Part shown: positions 53,266 to 63,892 of the stretch, piece by piece
Layout of the letters: each line of letters begins with the position of its first letter
Position numbering within the stretch: position 1 is the stretch's first letter
NCBI GenBank assembly: GCA_003194525.1
Contig: NBIV01000252.1
Span: forward strand, 1 to 64,000
Length of the DNA: 64,000 nt
From: Gracilariopsis chorda
Taxonomy: Eukaryota > Rhodophyta > Florideophyceae > Gracilariales > Gracilariaceae
Direction of reading: 5' to 3'
Position numbers and translations under genes: made by a program
Notes under the pieces: generated by a model
Seen by the model: the letters and a program-made list of their open reading frames with translations, nothing else
What the model was told of the DNA's origin: nothing
Databases searched by the model: none

Positions 53266-53991
53266 ATGGAAAGTAGCTACGGAAAGCACTTTACTGCATA
53301 TTGCAGAAAGAGAAAGCAAGCGGTTCAACAACGGGTCCCAGCCGCTGTGTGGAAGCTGGTATATAAGGACTACTTGGATGACGGTAAAGCGAAATGTGAG
53401 ATTGCAGGAGTTCAATTCGACAAAGATGTGCCACAGGAACGTACACTGCAAAACGCTCTGCGCAGTGCTCTAGATGACGTACAAACTGGAGTATCTGATG
53501 TGCCGGGGCAGCAATGTGATTTGCAAAATGATGACCTTATGCAAAAGTTGAAGGAGTCGGATACTTACAACAAGAAGAAAATGGGGGATTTTCGCGAGTC
53601 TCTGATCTCTCAAAGCACTACGAATTCGGACGATTCCGGTTCGGAGTCTGTGATAGACCTTGTGCCCGAGGAAAAAACGCAGGTGGAAGAAAAGATTTCT
53701 TTAGCAAACCCGTCTAAAAAGAAGCTCTTGAGGGACACGGTGACTGCGATCTCATCCATGGTTACAGTGGTTGAGGAGAAGTCAGACAATTTGTGCCGAG
53801 CAGTAGAAAAGCAAACAATGGTGCAAGAAAACGACGTTGTTAGCGGGAAAACGCTACGGGAAGAGCAATTGAAATCTCTGCAGAGCAAGGAGGTAAATAG
53901 ACAGATCAAGCAATTGATTTTACTTCGTGAACAGGGTATCATCTCTGAGGTTGAACTCACAGAGCGTGTGAAGGTCATAGTGGAACTTTAA
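53266..53991 (+). CDS. Unrecognised charged protein, 241 residues
   Basis: Intact ORF from ATG 53266. The N-terminus (YGKHFTAYCRKRKQAVQQRV followed by PAAVWKLVYKDYLDD) is basic and helical. A Ser/Asp-rich centre follows, then a strongly helical, probably coiled-coil C-terminus (LREEQLKSLQSKEVNRQIKQ followed by LILLREQGIISEVELTERVK). It ends TAA. No family recognised; composition fits a DNA-binding or scaffold protein. Confidence 0.5.
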   Translation: MESSYGKHFTAYCRKRKQAVQQRVPAAVWKLVYKDYLDDGKAKCEIAGVQFDKDVPQERTLQNALRSALDDVQTGVSDVPGQQCDLQNDDLMQKLKESDTYNKKKMGDFRESLISQSTTNSDDSGSESVIDLVPEEKTQVEEKISLANPSKKKLLRDTVTAISSMVTVVEEKSDNLCRAVEKQTMVQENDVVSGKTLREEQLKSLQSKEVNRQIKQLILLREQGIISEVELTERVKVIVEL

Positions 53992-54359
53992 GCGCCCCAC
54001 TCACCGTTTTTGACACTGTCCTGAACGTTAATTGAAAAGTCCCTTCTCCTTCTGTGTAGAAAGTTGGTCAGGATTGCAGCAGTGGTAAAAATATGGGAGA
54101 AGACACTTCGTCTATTAGGGCATGTATCCAAAAAGGACCTAAAGAGTTGTTTGGGACCACCGATTCCCCACTCCACTGTCACGCGATATCCTGCATGTAG
54201 TTTGTTAAAGGCTCGTAGTACTGGGTCTTCGTATACATTTTCCAGCTCCCTGGCACCAATGCAGATTGGTGGAGCCCGATGTGGTGTAGTTATGTGCTAG
54301 CGAGGTTGTTGTAGCAAGATTGAGGGCTGGGGTGAATTAGAGTGGTCAATGTGCCAGGT

Positions 54360-54930
54360 GCAATGGCCGACTAGCTGTCCAGATGCAATGTCGAACTGAA
54401 GCGCGCGGAGTGTTGATGTTTCCACGAGCAGCGGCGAGAAGCGTTGGCTGGATGCAGCGGCGAGGAGAAGCTTGAAGCGGGTTGCTTGTGCCCTGAGCAG
54501 CGCGGTGGTGCACGATTGAGGATCAGGGCTGAGCAGAGAGGTAAATGTGGCAGGTGCAGTGACAACCTATATAAGAGATGCGCAGCGGAAAGGGTCGACC
54601 AGGTGTCCGGATGCAACCGTGAACTGAAAAAAGTAGCGTGTTGATTTTGCCACGAGCAGCGGCGCGGAGCGTTGGCTGTATGCAGCGGCGGGGTGAAAGC
54701 AAGGGGCAGTTTGTTTGTGCGAAGAACTGCAAAGTGGTGAGTTGGCTAGATGCAGCGACGAGGGAAGGCGGGACGGTGAGGAGATATGATTTGGCGAGAT
54801 GCAGTGGTGATCTAAAGCGGTACGGTGGTGATTTGGTTTTGTGTGGAGAAGGGATGAGGTGGCCAGGACCATCGGCGAGGTGCAGTGGAGAGGTGCAGTG
54901 AGATGCTTCCACGCATGCAGAATGGCAACG
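54360..54930. repeat. Degenerate G/A-rich repeats around GATGCAGCGGCGAGG
   Basis: The word (G)ATGCAGCGGCGAGG or close variants recurs (for example near 54455, 54675, 54750), with related GAGCAGCGGCG, GTTGGCTGGATGCAG and GGTGCAGTG words in between. Units are irregular in length. Long antisense open frames through it are low-complexity and not called. Confidence 0.5.
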
Positions 54931-55222
54931 AGCGACAGCAAGGTTGCGAATAAAAAGGACGCAAAACACGTCGTATAATTTCATTCTGACGTATATCGGT
55001 GTGAATGATAGTTCTTGAAAACACGCTGTTGATTGTTTCTGAGTTCGCGAATTTGTGACACGAACAACGAGTTTACTACTAGTTTTCATACTTTGCAGCC
55101 AACCCTATTGGATGAAAAAGGCATGAAGTAGAAAAGCTTGTTTGCGGAGAACGCAGTTGTTTCTTGAATAAGTTTTGCGCATTGTCTTCATAAGGCTGCA
55201 ATTCACGCGCTATTTATCGAGT

Positions 55223-55575
55223 AGGGTTTTTGGAAGATAAGTTGTCGCATCAGATCTTCATTGAACCTGAAGGCTGAACAACATACCGGAGCTTTACATT
55301 TAAGGCTTCAGTACTGGACTTCCGGAGGATATTCTACTTGAAGCTCTTCGCACGATTCCATGGTTGGAAATGCCACTATGGTACGTCCCGAGTACAGTGT
55401 GGACCACAAGTATATCCCTGCCACCCTATTGAACACTACCTTGATGGGTAAGAACGTTGAAGCGCTTTACTTTGCGGGACAGGTGTGCGATACCACCCAT
55501 TCCGAAGATGCTGCGTCGCAAGATCTTATTCAAGGGATTAACGCTGCGAGACAGGCGTTTTCAATTTTCGTTTCC
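55223..55575 (+). pseudogene. MTO1/GidA fragment (tRNA wobble-uridine modification enzyme)
   Basis: The FAD-binding subunit that, with MnmE/GTPBP3, installs carboxymethylaminomethyl groups on the wobble uridine of tRNAs, in mitochondria or plastids of eukaryotes. Collinear pieces: KLSHQIFIEPEG then TGA; GFSTGLPEDILLEALRTIP (family: LP.dvQ...lrtIPGLE); after a one-base shift, MVRPEYSVDHKYI (family: RPGYAIEYDyv); and LYFAGQVCDTTHSEDAASQD then LIQGINAAR (family: LFfAGQInGTtGYEEAA.QGL.AGiNAA). Stops and a frame change within 350 bp, and no flanking domains, mark it as a pseudogene. Confidence 0.8.
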
Positions 55576-55595
55576 ATATCACCTACTCTGTATGT

Positions 55596-56184
55596 TCACA
55601 GAACCTTCTTCCTCGAAAAGACCCTGGCTTCCTCATTTGTCCCTCTTAATAAGATGTACGTTGAGGTTTTTGACAGCATCCCGGCGTCTACATTGATCTT
55701 CTTCCTGCAACTCTTCTCGTGTTTGTTGGGTTTCTTGGTTTGTTTCACGATCTCTGCTTCTCCAGCGGCTGAGAGCCAGCAACTGCGAATCACTTGAGAG
55801 ATTTCCATCTGAATTGCTATGACGATATCTTTGCCGCCATCGTTCTCTGAGCCCAGGGTTCGCGATTCGGACAGGCCAAATTCTCGAATGCTGAAGTAGA
55901 CTTTCGTTTGTACTCGCATGTGGTGGTCTGCAACAGACGGCGGAACTGTTTCATTGTACGGATACACAACGTATGCGTTACAGATACACCTGTGCTGAGT
56001 AAAGCACATTGGGAGCTTTGATAGAATTTATCGCTGGGTCAATGGATACAAAAAATACGCTATACTCAAAATAAAAAGCAACCGCTGCCGCAGTTTTGAA
56101 GAGAATAGCCACAAACACTACGAAGCATAGATCTTTGGCAGTTCTAGAACACGTCCGTGAGATAGGGGATGAGGATGTTGGCAT
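55596..56184 (-). pseudogene. Broken gene for a single-pass membrane protein, unknown
   Basis: Minus strand from 56184: MPTSSSPISRTCSRTAKDL, then one strong hydrophobic segment (CFVVFVAILFKTAAAVAF), then SIDPAINSIKAPNVLY. A frame change near 55990 leads to CNAYVVYPYNETVPPSVADH with a potential N-glycosylation site, followed by a charged C-terminus (GEAEIVKQTKKPNKHEKS). The signal-anchor plus extracellular-like domain layout suggests a secretory-pathway protein. It runs opposite to the MTO1 fragment, whose end it nearly meets. Confidence 0.4.
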
Positions 56185-56597
56185 TAGAGGGTCTGGCTTT
56201 GGGGATGAGATGCATAACCTAGTCTTGGATTAGTACGGTAGTTCTGAACCACGAAAATATGGTGAAGATGTGCACTGGTCGGCTCTAAGCAAGGTCATTT
56301 CGAGCTGTTTGAGACTACATGCACTTTAGACCCGTCTTTTCCCGCGGTTTGAAATTGAGGGAATGGAGAATCATACGAGAAGCGTAGACAATTTGGCTTC
56401 AGAAAGGTCCATGACGAGGTGTCCACTGTTGGGACCGGAGTATGCCTCCCCTTCCGGCGAGAACGTCTCCGAGCACTTGCCATCGTAGCATATTCTAGAG
56501 AGCTTCAAGGGGCCTTTGACGGATAAGAGCATGGTATCTTCTGCTTGGAACAAGAATTTTGTGTCATGAGATTCACTCCGGATATGCGTAAGTTTCC

Positions 56598-57146
56598 GTG
56601 CTTCTGGAAGTAGTAGCAGTGTTGCTTGATGCCAATGAAAGCACAGATTCTAACATAGGCTTGTCAAAAATTGTAAGAGATGATGGCCGCGAAGTTTCTG
56701 CAGCTCCTGTACTGCTGTGTGTGAAACATCTACGGGATTGTGCAAGTTCCAGCACGCAGGATACCCCAAACTTGATTGGTGATCTACAACATCGGTTTCT
56801 CTTAAACGGTATGGTTCGGGTGATATCCGGGACAGTTGGTGTTGGTACGAACGCTGCTGGAGGCAGAACTGCCGTTTACAGTGCTTTTGTTATCTGTGGG
56901 CTACTTGCTCAGAAAACTGGATCGGAAGAAGTTCTGGCGAGGTCACTTGGAGGACGTTTCGGGCAACTGTATGTTAGTGGAACAGAGGGAAGACATTTTG
57001 CAGCTTGTGAAGTCGCACTGACCGCTCTTACCCCGGCTTTTCAATATGCCGCTATTACAGTGGTGTCATTCAAAACTTCATTAAACCCCGTTCGCGCAAT
57101 TCAGCGCTGGGAACTCAACATCGTATCGTCCAGTACTCTCTCTTGA
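56598..57146 (+). CDS. Unrecognised open frame, 182 codons
   Basis: The frame opens with GTG and has no nearby ATG, so it may be an exon or remnant. It reads like a globular protein: SNIGLSKIVRDDGREVSAAP, MVRVISGTVGVGTNAAGG, ACEVALTALTPAFQYAAITV. After the stop, a different frame has PYPDLLPPDLQKRNKDHAAV and SVAASGSGVGLIVYFGC, possibly its continuation. No family identified. Confidence 0.35.
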   Translation: MLLEVVAVLLDANESTDSNIGLSKIVRDDGREVSAAPVLLCVKHLRDCASSSTQDTPNLIGDLQHRFLLNGMVRVISGTVGVGTNAAGGRTAVYSAFVICGLLAQKTGSEEVLARSLGGRFGQLYVSGTEGRHFAACEVALTALTPAFQYAAITVVSFKTSLNPVRAIQRWELNIVSSSTLS

Positions 57147-57199
57147 ATGCAGACGTTTAAATTCCGATATATTAGAGCCATACCCTGACCTACTTCCGC

Positions 57200-58500
57200 C
57201 TGATTTGCAAAAACGCAACAAAGATCATGCTGCTGTCGCCTCAATAGACTCAGAGCTATCCCTTATTCATTCCGTGGCGGCATCTGGAAGTGGTGTGGGT
57301 CTGATTGTGTATTTCGGCTGTATAAAAGCTTTAGGATGTATGTGTTGCGAATAGTTACAATTCTAGATAGGCAATAGTTTCTAGCGCTAGAAAGTACCTT
57401 CGATGTCTCAGGAACAGATGAAGAAGGTGTTGCAGCTACGAAGATGGACCAAGAAAAGGGTGATCATGGGTTTGAAGAAATGAAATTTACTCTCTTCTCT
57501 CACAGTGTTGTCCTGGACAAGCCGCGATACCATCTTAAGTCCATTAGTTCTGCATTATCGCATACGAAATTTTTGCGTCGGGAAACATCATTCACGATCA
57601 GCTAGGGCATAATGGCAACGGCAACAGGGACGTGCCGGTGAAAGTGAACATCAACTCCACTGCCCGCGTTTCTCGTGTGTCATGCGCTTTTTCTCATTGA
57701 TTCATGTGGATGTGAGTCTCAAAGACGTCATAAATGCCAACAATGCTTCCAGCGAGACGTTTCAGTAATGGGTTCAGCATAGACACCAACATGGATGGAC
57801 ATACGGTGGACGAATCGTTAGGAACAGAGGTGCAGTGGTTGAATTGGTTTAGAGTCGATGGTGATGATCCGAGGTAGAATTTCGGAACGTCCACAGGGGT
57901 TATATAGAGTTTCTAGTTTAGTTCTATCAGTGCCACTAGTCGATGAGAATTCGTCCGAGTTTAACGGTATGATGCTTGGTGTTCGTGCCGGCCTCCGTAC
58001 GCGACTGGTTTACCGGATTCAGTGCCAGATCTAGTCGTTTGATCACTTCGTAAATTCCATCAATGCTGATGACTTGTCATCAGACGAGGTCTCGATGATC
58101 TGGCATGAACCCAGGGTGCCAGTGATGACTTTGCACGAGTCCATTGGGAATCTTCGATGACCGTTCGATCCTTGCTGTACCGTGTGAAGTGTCTGTCAAC
58201 GTTGTGAGTAGTAGGCAACGTGTACTTTAGAGCCAACATGTCCACGTGGTCAAACAAGACTTCTTTGACATGAACATGTTGTCATGTCATAATGAGAGGG
58301 TGTCACAAAGATGTCAACTCGGCTTTCAGGCCAGTTTGGTATGGAAAATGGGTAACCGATTTCTTCAGCAGATCGAGTAGAATAAAACTAGCTGTTTTTA
58401 GCACGTTAGAACGGATGTTAGAGCCAACTTTACTCAAAGAAAGGTAATAAGAACTATCACTAACGTCACTCTCCCCTAACAATAGATTCGACCCGACTCG
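57200..58500. other. Stretch with short decayed frames only
   Basis: No supported gene. Minus-strand pieces at 57694-57894 and 58060-58257 look protein-like but are below 70 codons and have no motif. Confidence 0.3.
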
Positions 58501-58514
58501 TGACGACAATTTTC

Positions 58515-58970
58515 TTAGACTCGCACATACCCAGATTCGGGAGGAACAGGGAATAGGTCGCGCTGATTTTCAGGTTCCAAGGTGAGTGGGACTTGACCTT
58601 CATCCTCAAAGCGGTTCAGGATTTCACCAATTTTCTGCGCAAAACTTCGTTCACCCGTGAGGTGTCCATAACGCGCGATTATATAGTAGAAAATATGCAT
58701 TTCGAACGTATCGTCCAAAGTTGTCAGAATTCCTCCATCCTAGTTGAAGAGGAGTCGGTGCAGCAGTATGTCATTCTAGTCGTTGTAGAAGGGTCCACGG
58801 TGTTGTGGGAATGAGAACGAGATATGGCAGGCTGTCCAGCAAAAACGTAGTCTGATTGCTTCAATGCTAGTGATTTTACCCATCCAGTGGTATAACGATC
58901 TTCCACCGAGGTTGATATTGTTGTAAAATTCTCTCGCATCTTCGACATTGGAGTTTTGATTTATCTTCAA
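58515..58970 (-). pseudogene. Decayed unknown gene next to the chromodomain remnant
   Basis: From 58970 the minus strand reads VEDAREFYNNINLGGRSLYH and is broken by stops near 58770. It resumes as DDTFEMHIFYYIIARYGHLT, GERSFAQKIGEILNRFEDEG and PLTLEPENQRDLFPVPPES, ending YVRV. Composition is protein-like. It follows the chromodomain segment on the same strand and could be host or element sequence. Confidence 0.35.
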
Positions 58971-58991
58971 GGTTTTTTGAGACGGGGATGC

Positions 58992-59285
58992 TTATTTCTT
59001 TCTCGATATTAGTCTGCTCGCCTTTTTAAACTGCTGGAGAAGTGCTTTGCGGGTCTTGAGCTCTCTTTCCTTCATCCAAGTGTTCTCATGACTTGGGTAT
59101 CCAAGCCATTTGACAAGAAATTCAAATCGTCTGGCCCGTTTTCTGTGGTTGACAATACATTCTACTTCATATTCTTCTGTCCCATCCTTCAATGTTACCG
59201 GGGTGGGATGATGCGGGTCCCGATCACCACTTGGGTGGCATATGACCGCTTCAGCCGGAAAGCACGGCCTCGGTTCTCCTCCCAA
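58992..59285 (-). pseudogene. Orphan chromodomain, remnant of a chromovirus-type integrase C-terminus
   Basis: TEEYEVECIVNHRKRARRFE, then FLVKWLGYPSHENTW, then ELKTRKALLQQFK is a clear chromodomain (EYEVE.I..hR......flVKW.Gyp..e.tWe). The preceding Pro-rich DRDPHHPTPVTL resembles the linker before the chromodomain in Ty3/gypsy chromovirus polyproteins. No integrase core is seen upstream. Instead a Ser-rich frame (59195-59563; coiled FDRTRARLETREQFTLMEKL) in another register abuts it. The gypsy element at 10-16 kb lacks a chromodomain, so this comes from a different family or a host gene. Confidence 0.65.
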
Positions 59286-59999
59286 AAATCGCAGTACGAG
59301 GAACTAGAGCCATCCGACCACTCTCGGGATGAATCCGATGATGTCGTAGAGTCAGAGTGATCTCTTTTGTGTTTTTTCTTACAGCGGCGCTTCTCTCGTC
59401 CAGAATGCTGGTCGTGGTGTGACGCAGCTAGTGCCACATCATCCAGGGACAGTTTTTCCATGAGGGTAAACTGCTCTCGCGTCTCCAGACGGGCACGAGT
59501 TCGATCGAATCGAGAATCAACTCTTTCTTTGAAGGTGGCGCGTTGCCCCAAACTCTCTAACATAGAGTTGACATCCGACCGTATGATACGGAGATCCTCG
59601 CGTCCACCTTTGCAGGGGTGTCCATCACCACCTCACGGAGGGTTCATACTTCCCCCACAAGGGTGTTGTGGGCCGTCCACAAAGCATGAACGTGATATTT
59701 CAGGGAATTCTTCTGGAATGTGTTATCGCCCTTCGGACGAGATTCAGGTGCGGTGGCGGCCACGGCCAGAGCCAGATGAGCACCATCCATGGCTTTCAAT
59801 AACGGGATAGACGTGGAGTTCTGGGATTCCCGGGGTGGTTTTGAAGTCCTGGACGAGGCACCCCCAGCATGGCTGGACTTAGCCCAAGTCGGGATCGGAG
59901 AAATGAACTGTACTCCGGGATTATCTCCACCATTGTAGCCGCGACAGCTCGTAATCGCAGGGTCTTAAGATGAGGGCTTCCTCGACATTAAGGCGAACC

Positions 60000-60990
60000 G
60001 TTAAGAAGAGGAAACAACGAAACTTCCGGAAACCAAACAAAAGAAACAAGACCTCGAAAGAGGGAACCAAACACAAAACCGATTCTAAGTCTTCTAGGTC
60101 GGGAGAACTCTTGGTAGTGCAATGCCCGGAAGCGGGAGAACACAAAAAGATGTTTGGGATCTTTCCTCGTTAGAGGTGAGCCCAGTTGAGCAGAGCCCTT
60201 CCAGGGATGGCATGACTATGTCTGTTTGTAAAGCCAAGGCCACCCGTCGCGCTTTGCGCAGGGAGGTTTAGAAAAGAATCAGGTATCCACAGGAGCGATG
60301 TGTGGGAATGGTCGTGCTCTACAGATGTGAGGTTTCCACGTTAGTTGCACGTGCGAACATGAGCCGAAGATAGCGAGAAAGCCACCTTGTAAAGGGAAAA
60401 GAAAGGGGGAGCAAATTCACGAGTGTCGTCACAAAGACTGACTGCCGTGCCGGTAAATAAACCTTATACAAGGCGAACACGAAGACAGTTGGAATAACAA
60501 CCCGAATATTGGGGTCCATTAGATTGGCAGGAGTGTTAGACTTTCCCTATGCTACGTTGCTTCCCTCCAAGGAAAAGTACAGAACACACGAGGGCGATCG
60601 GTTCTAGAGCCACTTACCCAGGTTGGGGTCCCTTGTTGGGAAAGGTTTACTGGTGCCATAGCAAATCGCTGGTGCACTTAGTACTAAGCATCTAAGAAAT
60701 GGGTGTAAAAATAATTAATAGAGTTAACTAAACTACTCCAATTTAGTGGTTCATGCCCACTACTGTGGCCGACCGCCCATTCCAGCTTCCGTGTCCCACG
60801 TTTCACATCCACTATTAGTAGTCGTACTTCATGCGATGAATATATTACCGAAACATTCGGGAAATCAACCATGTACCAAGAATCCCTTCTTGAGGGCATT
60901 GCACTTCACCCATTTGTAGGTTTCATACTCCTTGATTCTTTTGCCTTCTCTTCTTAAATTTTGGCTTAGTTATACAACTGTTCGCACCAT
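60000..60990. other. Stretch without a supported gene
   Basis: A short Lys/Arg-rich plus-strand frame (59970-60173) and scattered frames under 75 codons only. I see no motif. Confidence 0.35.
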
Positions 60991-60997
60991 GGACTAA

Positions 60998-61474
60998 GAG
61001 ATTGGCCTCGCTGCCTAATCAGAATCTGAATGGTATTTCGTTTGCGACAAACCGCGGGCAATAGCCTCAAACATGTGCTCTCGTTATTGAATTAGGTACT
61101 CGCTGACCATTGTTTCTGTCACTGATTCATTGCCACAGTTCTGACCTGCCATCCATGTTTGTACTAGCTGGCTCCTTATGGACATACAAATATGACGCTT
61201 GAAGAAGTCAGAACTATACCCCTGGGCATAGGTGTTTTCCGGAGCGCATCCTCGATCCGAAACAAACTCGGTAAGTAACGATATTTCGCAGCATCTATAG
61301 CGGCAACTTTCCGCTTCATGGTGATAATTCTTGATTTCATACACTACGTCCTTCCGTGAAACGATAGCCTCACTGTTTTCGTGAAGAATGCTGTAGTCAA
61401 ATGTTTTCTTAAAAAGCTTCAAAACAGGCGGTGGACACTTGAAACGTAGACTATCCCCAACGTAGACTGTAGGC
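60998..61474 (-). repeat. Left arm of a long inverted duplication, with coding frame intact
   Basis: The minus strand here matches the plus strand at 62708-63190 at most positions. It reads one open frame, GDSLRFKCPPPVLKLFKKTF, YSILHENSEAIVSRKDVVYE, IKNYHHEAESCRYRCCEISL, then FVSDRGCAPENTYAQGYSSD and MVSEYLIQ before a stop, and homology continues past it. I do not recognise the protein. Arm separation is about 1.2 kb. Confidence 0.7.
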
Positions 61475-62489
61475 CTTGAAAAGAAATAAAGCCGTGACCA
61501 GCAATGTAGAACTGCAGCGTAGATTCCTATATGCCAGACTGAAAGCTCCGTCAATCTCTTTCTCGATTGAAAGCTCCGCCAATGTCCGTCGGCGCAAAGC
61601 TACAAAACAAGTAAATAATTATAATGGTGATAAGACATTGATCGATGGAGATGCCCATAATTTTTGGCAATGAGGTCTGGATAGAATGGAAAAGGTAAAA
61701 TTAGTGCATGATGGAGATGCTAGGGATCTGGTAATCGATAACGGCAGAGAACGTGAGCTGAATTGTCCCCAGTTAATTCGATGAAAGATCAAAGACAGCT
61801 GAACACTTGGCGCTTAAGGGTACTTTGTTGCTGGTTTCAGGTGCTCATTTCATATCGCCGTCCTTCTCGATCAATGTCCATCTCTCATCATTGAATCGTT
61901 TCTGTTGGATCCAGTCACCATGCCATTCATCTATTTGCTTTGTAGCTTCATGGCAAAGGAGATTCGTGGAGCTCTCAATCTCGGTTACTGAGATCTGCGC
62001 TTTAGCTATACATTGATGACCATGAGGTCATTTGTTTTTGAAGCTTGCCTCTAAAGCGATGACAAACCTAAGTGCGCATGTTGGTAAATAGACACCAAAC
62101 ACACTTCTCAGAATCACATTCTATTCTAAAACAATGTGTTTTCTATAATTTCCTACTTCGCGTCCGATAAAGCTTCCAATTTGGATTCCAAAATTTGTCT
62201 TGATACGTTAAGGACAAGGGATGTTGATGAAAGTCTATGCGAAATCTGCAGATATTTTTATCTTAATGTAGAGAGGCACACGAAACTGCAAATCACAATT
62301 TCCATTTTTCGGTTTAAGTTGATTCACCATCATGTAAACTCTATCACAGGAGCAGAACAGAAAGAAAAAGATCCTGTCTCGATTGCTCACGGCTCAAAAC
62401 CTTCATCCTATCCTTGAGGTGATCTCATCACTAGCGCGATGATGAATATGAAACCGAAGCCTGATGTATGTTTCTGTCCATAGGATAAA

Positions 62490-63300
62490 GTGGTTACAAT
62501 TTCTGGGTTCTCGAAGCTACGAAAGAATTTATCTAACGAGGAAGAAGAATTGTTCTTGTCAAAGATGAAGAAGTCATTTTCTGTTAAAGTATTGGGCCAC
62601 TCTGGTGAGACTCACACGTTTATCGTTCCCTTGAATCTGAGAAGAAAAATGGGGTATGATACTAGAAATGCGATATATGGATGTTGATGGAAACAAGATA
62701 GAGAAGCCTACGGTCTACTTTGGGGATAGTCTACGTTTCAAGTGTCCACCACCTGTCCTGAAGCTTTTTAAGAAAAAATTGGACTACAGCATTCTTCACG
62801 AAAACAGTGAGGCTATCGTTTCACGGAAGGAAGTAGTGTACGAAATCAAGAATTATCACCGTGAAGCGGAAAGTTGCCTCTCTGGTGCTACGAAATATCG
62901 TTCCTTACCGGGTTTGTTTCGGATCAAGGATGCGCTCCGGACAACACCTATGCCCAAGGGTATAGTTCTGAATTCTTCGAGGTTCATCGTTGTATATCTA
63001 TAAGGAGCCAGGTAGTACAAACGTGGATGGCAGGAAAATACTGGGGCAATGAAACAGTAACAGAAACAATGGTCAGCGAGTACCTAATTCAATACCAAGA
63101 GCACATGTTTGAGGCTATTGCCCGCGGTTTATCGCAAATGAAAAAACATTCAGATTCTGACGAGACAGCGAGGCCGATCTTTGAGTCCAGGGTCCGAACA
63201 GTTGTATAATGACGCCAAAATCAAAGATGAGAAGGCACAAGAGTCAAAGAGTACAAAACCTACGAATGGCAGCACCTGTAGGTGCAGAGTAATGGTAGAG
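62490..63300 (+). pseudogene. Right arm of the inverted duplication and its unknown gene
   Basis: Upstream a frame reads FSKLRKNLSNEEEELFLSKM and VLGHSGETHTFIVPLNLRRK (62490-62687). The duplicated part then follows in another frame (GDSLRFKCPPPVLKLFKKKL, YSILHENSEAIVSRKEVVYE). Near 62875 this copy changes frame where the left arm does not, then continues CEISFLTGFVSDQGCAPDNT, YSSEFFEVHRCISIRSQVVQ and MVSEYLIQYQEHMFEAIARG. A last segment reads EQLYNDAKIKDEKAQESKST. The gene is therefore broken here, while the upstream and downstream parts are preserved only in this arm. Confidence 0.5.
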
Positions 63301-63499
63301 TAGCTGGATAAATTCTACAGAAGTTGGGGCACTGAAATCTCGTACAACTGAGTCGGACACTGGGAACAGCAAGTTCGGCAGCGACGAGGTTTACGTCGAG
63401 ATGTTTGACGAAATATATATAGAAAGAAGATAGGAGAAACGATCGGGAAGCGAAGCTTCTCTTGAGAAAGTTGAGCTGCTCAATAGACGTCTCTCCACG

Positions 63500-63892
63500 G
63501 TGTCTATGAAGCACGTACCTCAAAAGAAATGCCTGGCGGGTAGCTACAATGTAGATTCTTCCGTAGTTAAAGAACTACTTCTTACCGTTTTGAGTAATGT
63601 GGATAGCAGTTCTGTGCCCCAACTGCAGTTGTCATATGAAGTGGATCATGTGGACGATTTTGTAGGAATCCTAAACTCGCTGGCAACAACAAACGGCTTC
63701 ATGTTTGGTTTCCACTACTTTCGAACAGTTTGCAGGGCAGTTAAGGGAAACAATAGGGCTGCTACGGGAAGGATGCGCTTTATGAATTTGAATAGTCTTT
63801 CGAACATCCCTTTCAACCTCATCATACGTACAAAGAAATGGGAGATATTTTATTGTCTGAATCACAAAATTGGCCCTCTATTGAGCATCTGA
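63500..63892 (+). CDS. Unrecognised open frame, 130 codons
   Basis: Starts near an ATG at 63506 and ends TGA. Contains VVKELLLTVLSNVDSSSVPQ and QLSYEVDHVDDFVGILNSLA, with the basic section CRAVKGNNRAATGRMRF. Protein-like, no family recognised; it may belong with the gene of the right inverted arm. Confidence 0.35.
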   Translation: MSMKHVPQKKCLAGSYNVDSSVVKELLLTVLSNVDSSSVPQLQLSYEVDHVDDFVGILNSLATTNGFMFGFHYFRTVCRAVKGNNRAATGRMRFMNLNSLSNIPFNLIIRTKKWEIFYCLNHKIGPLLSI

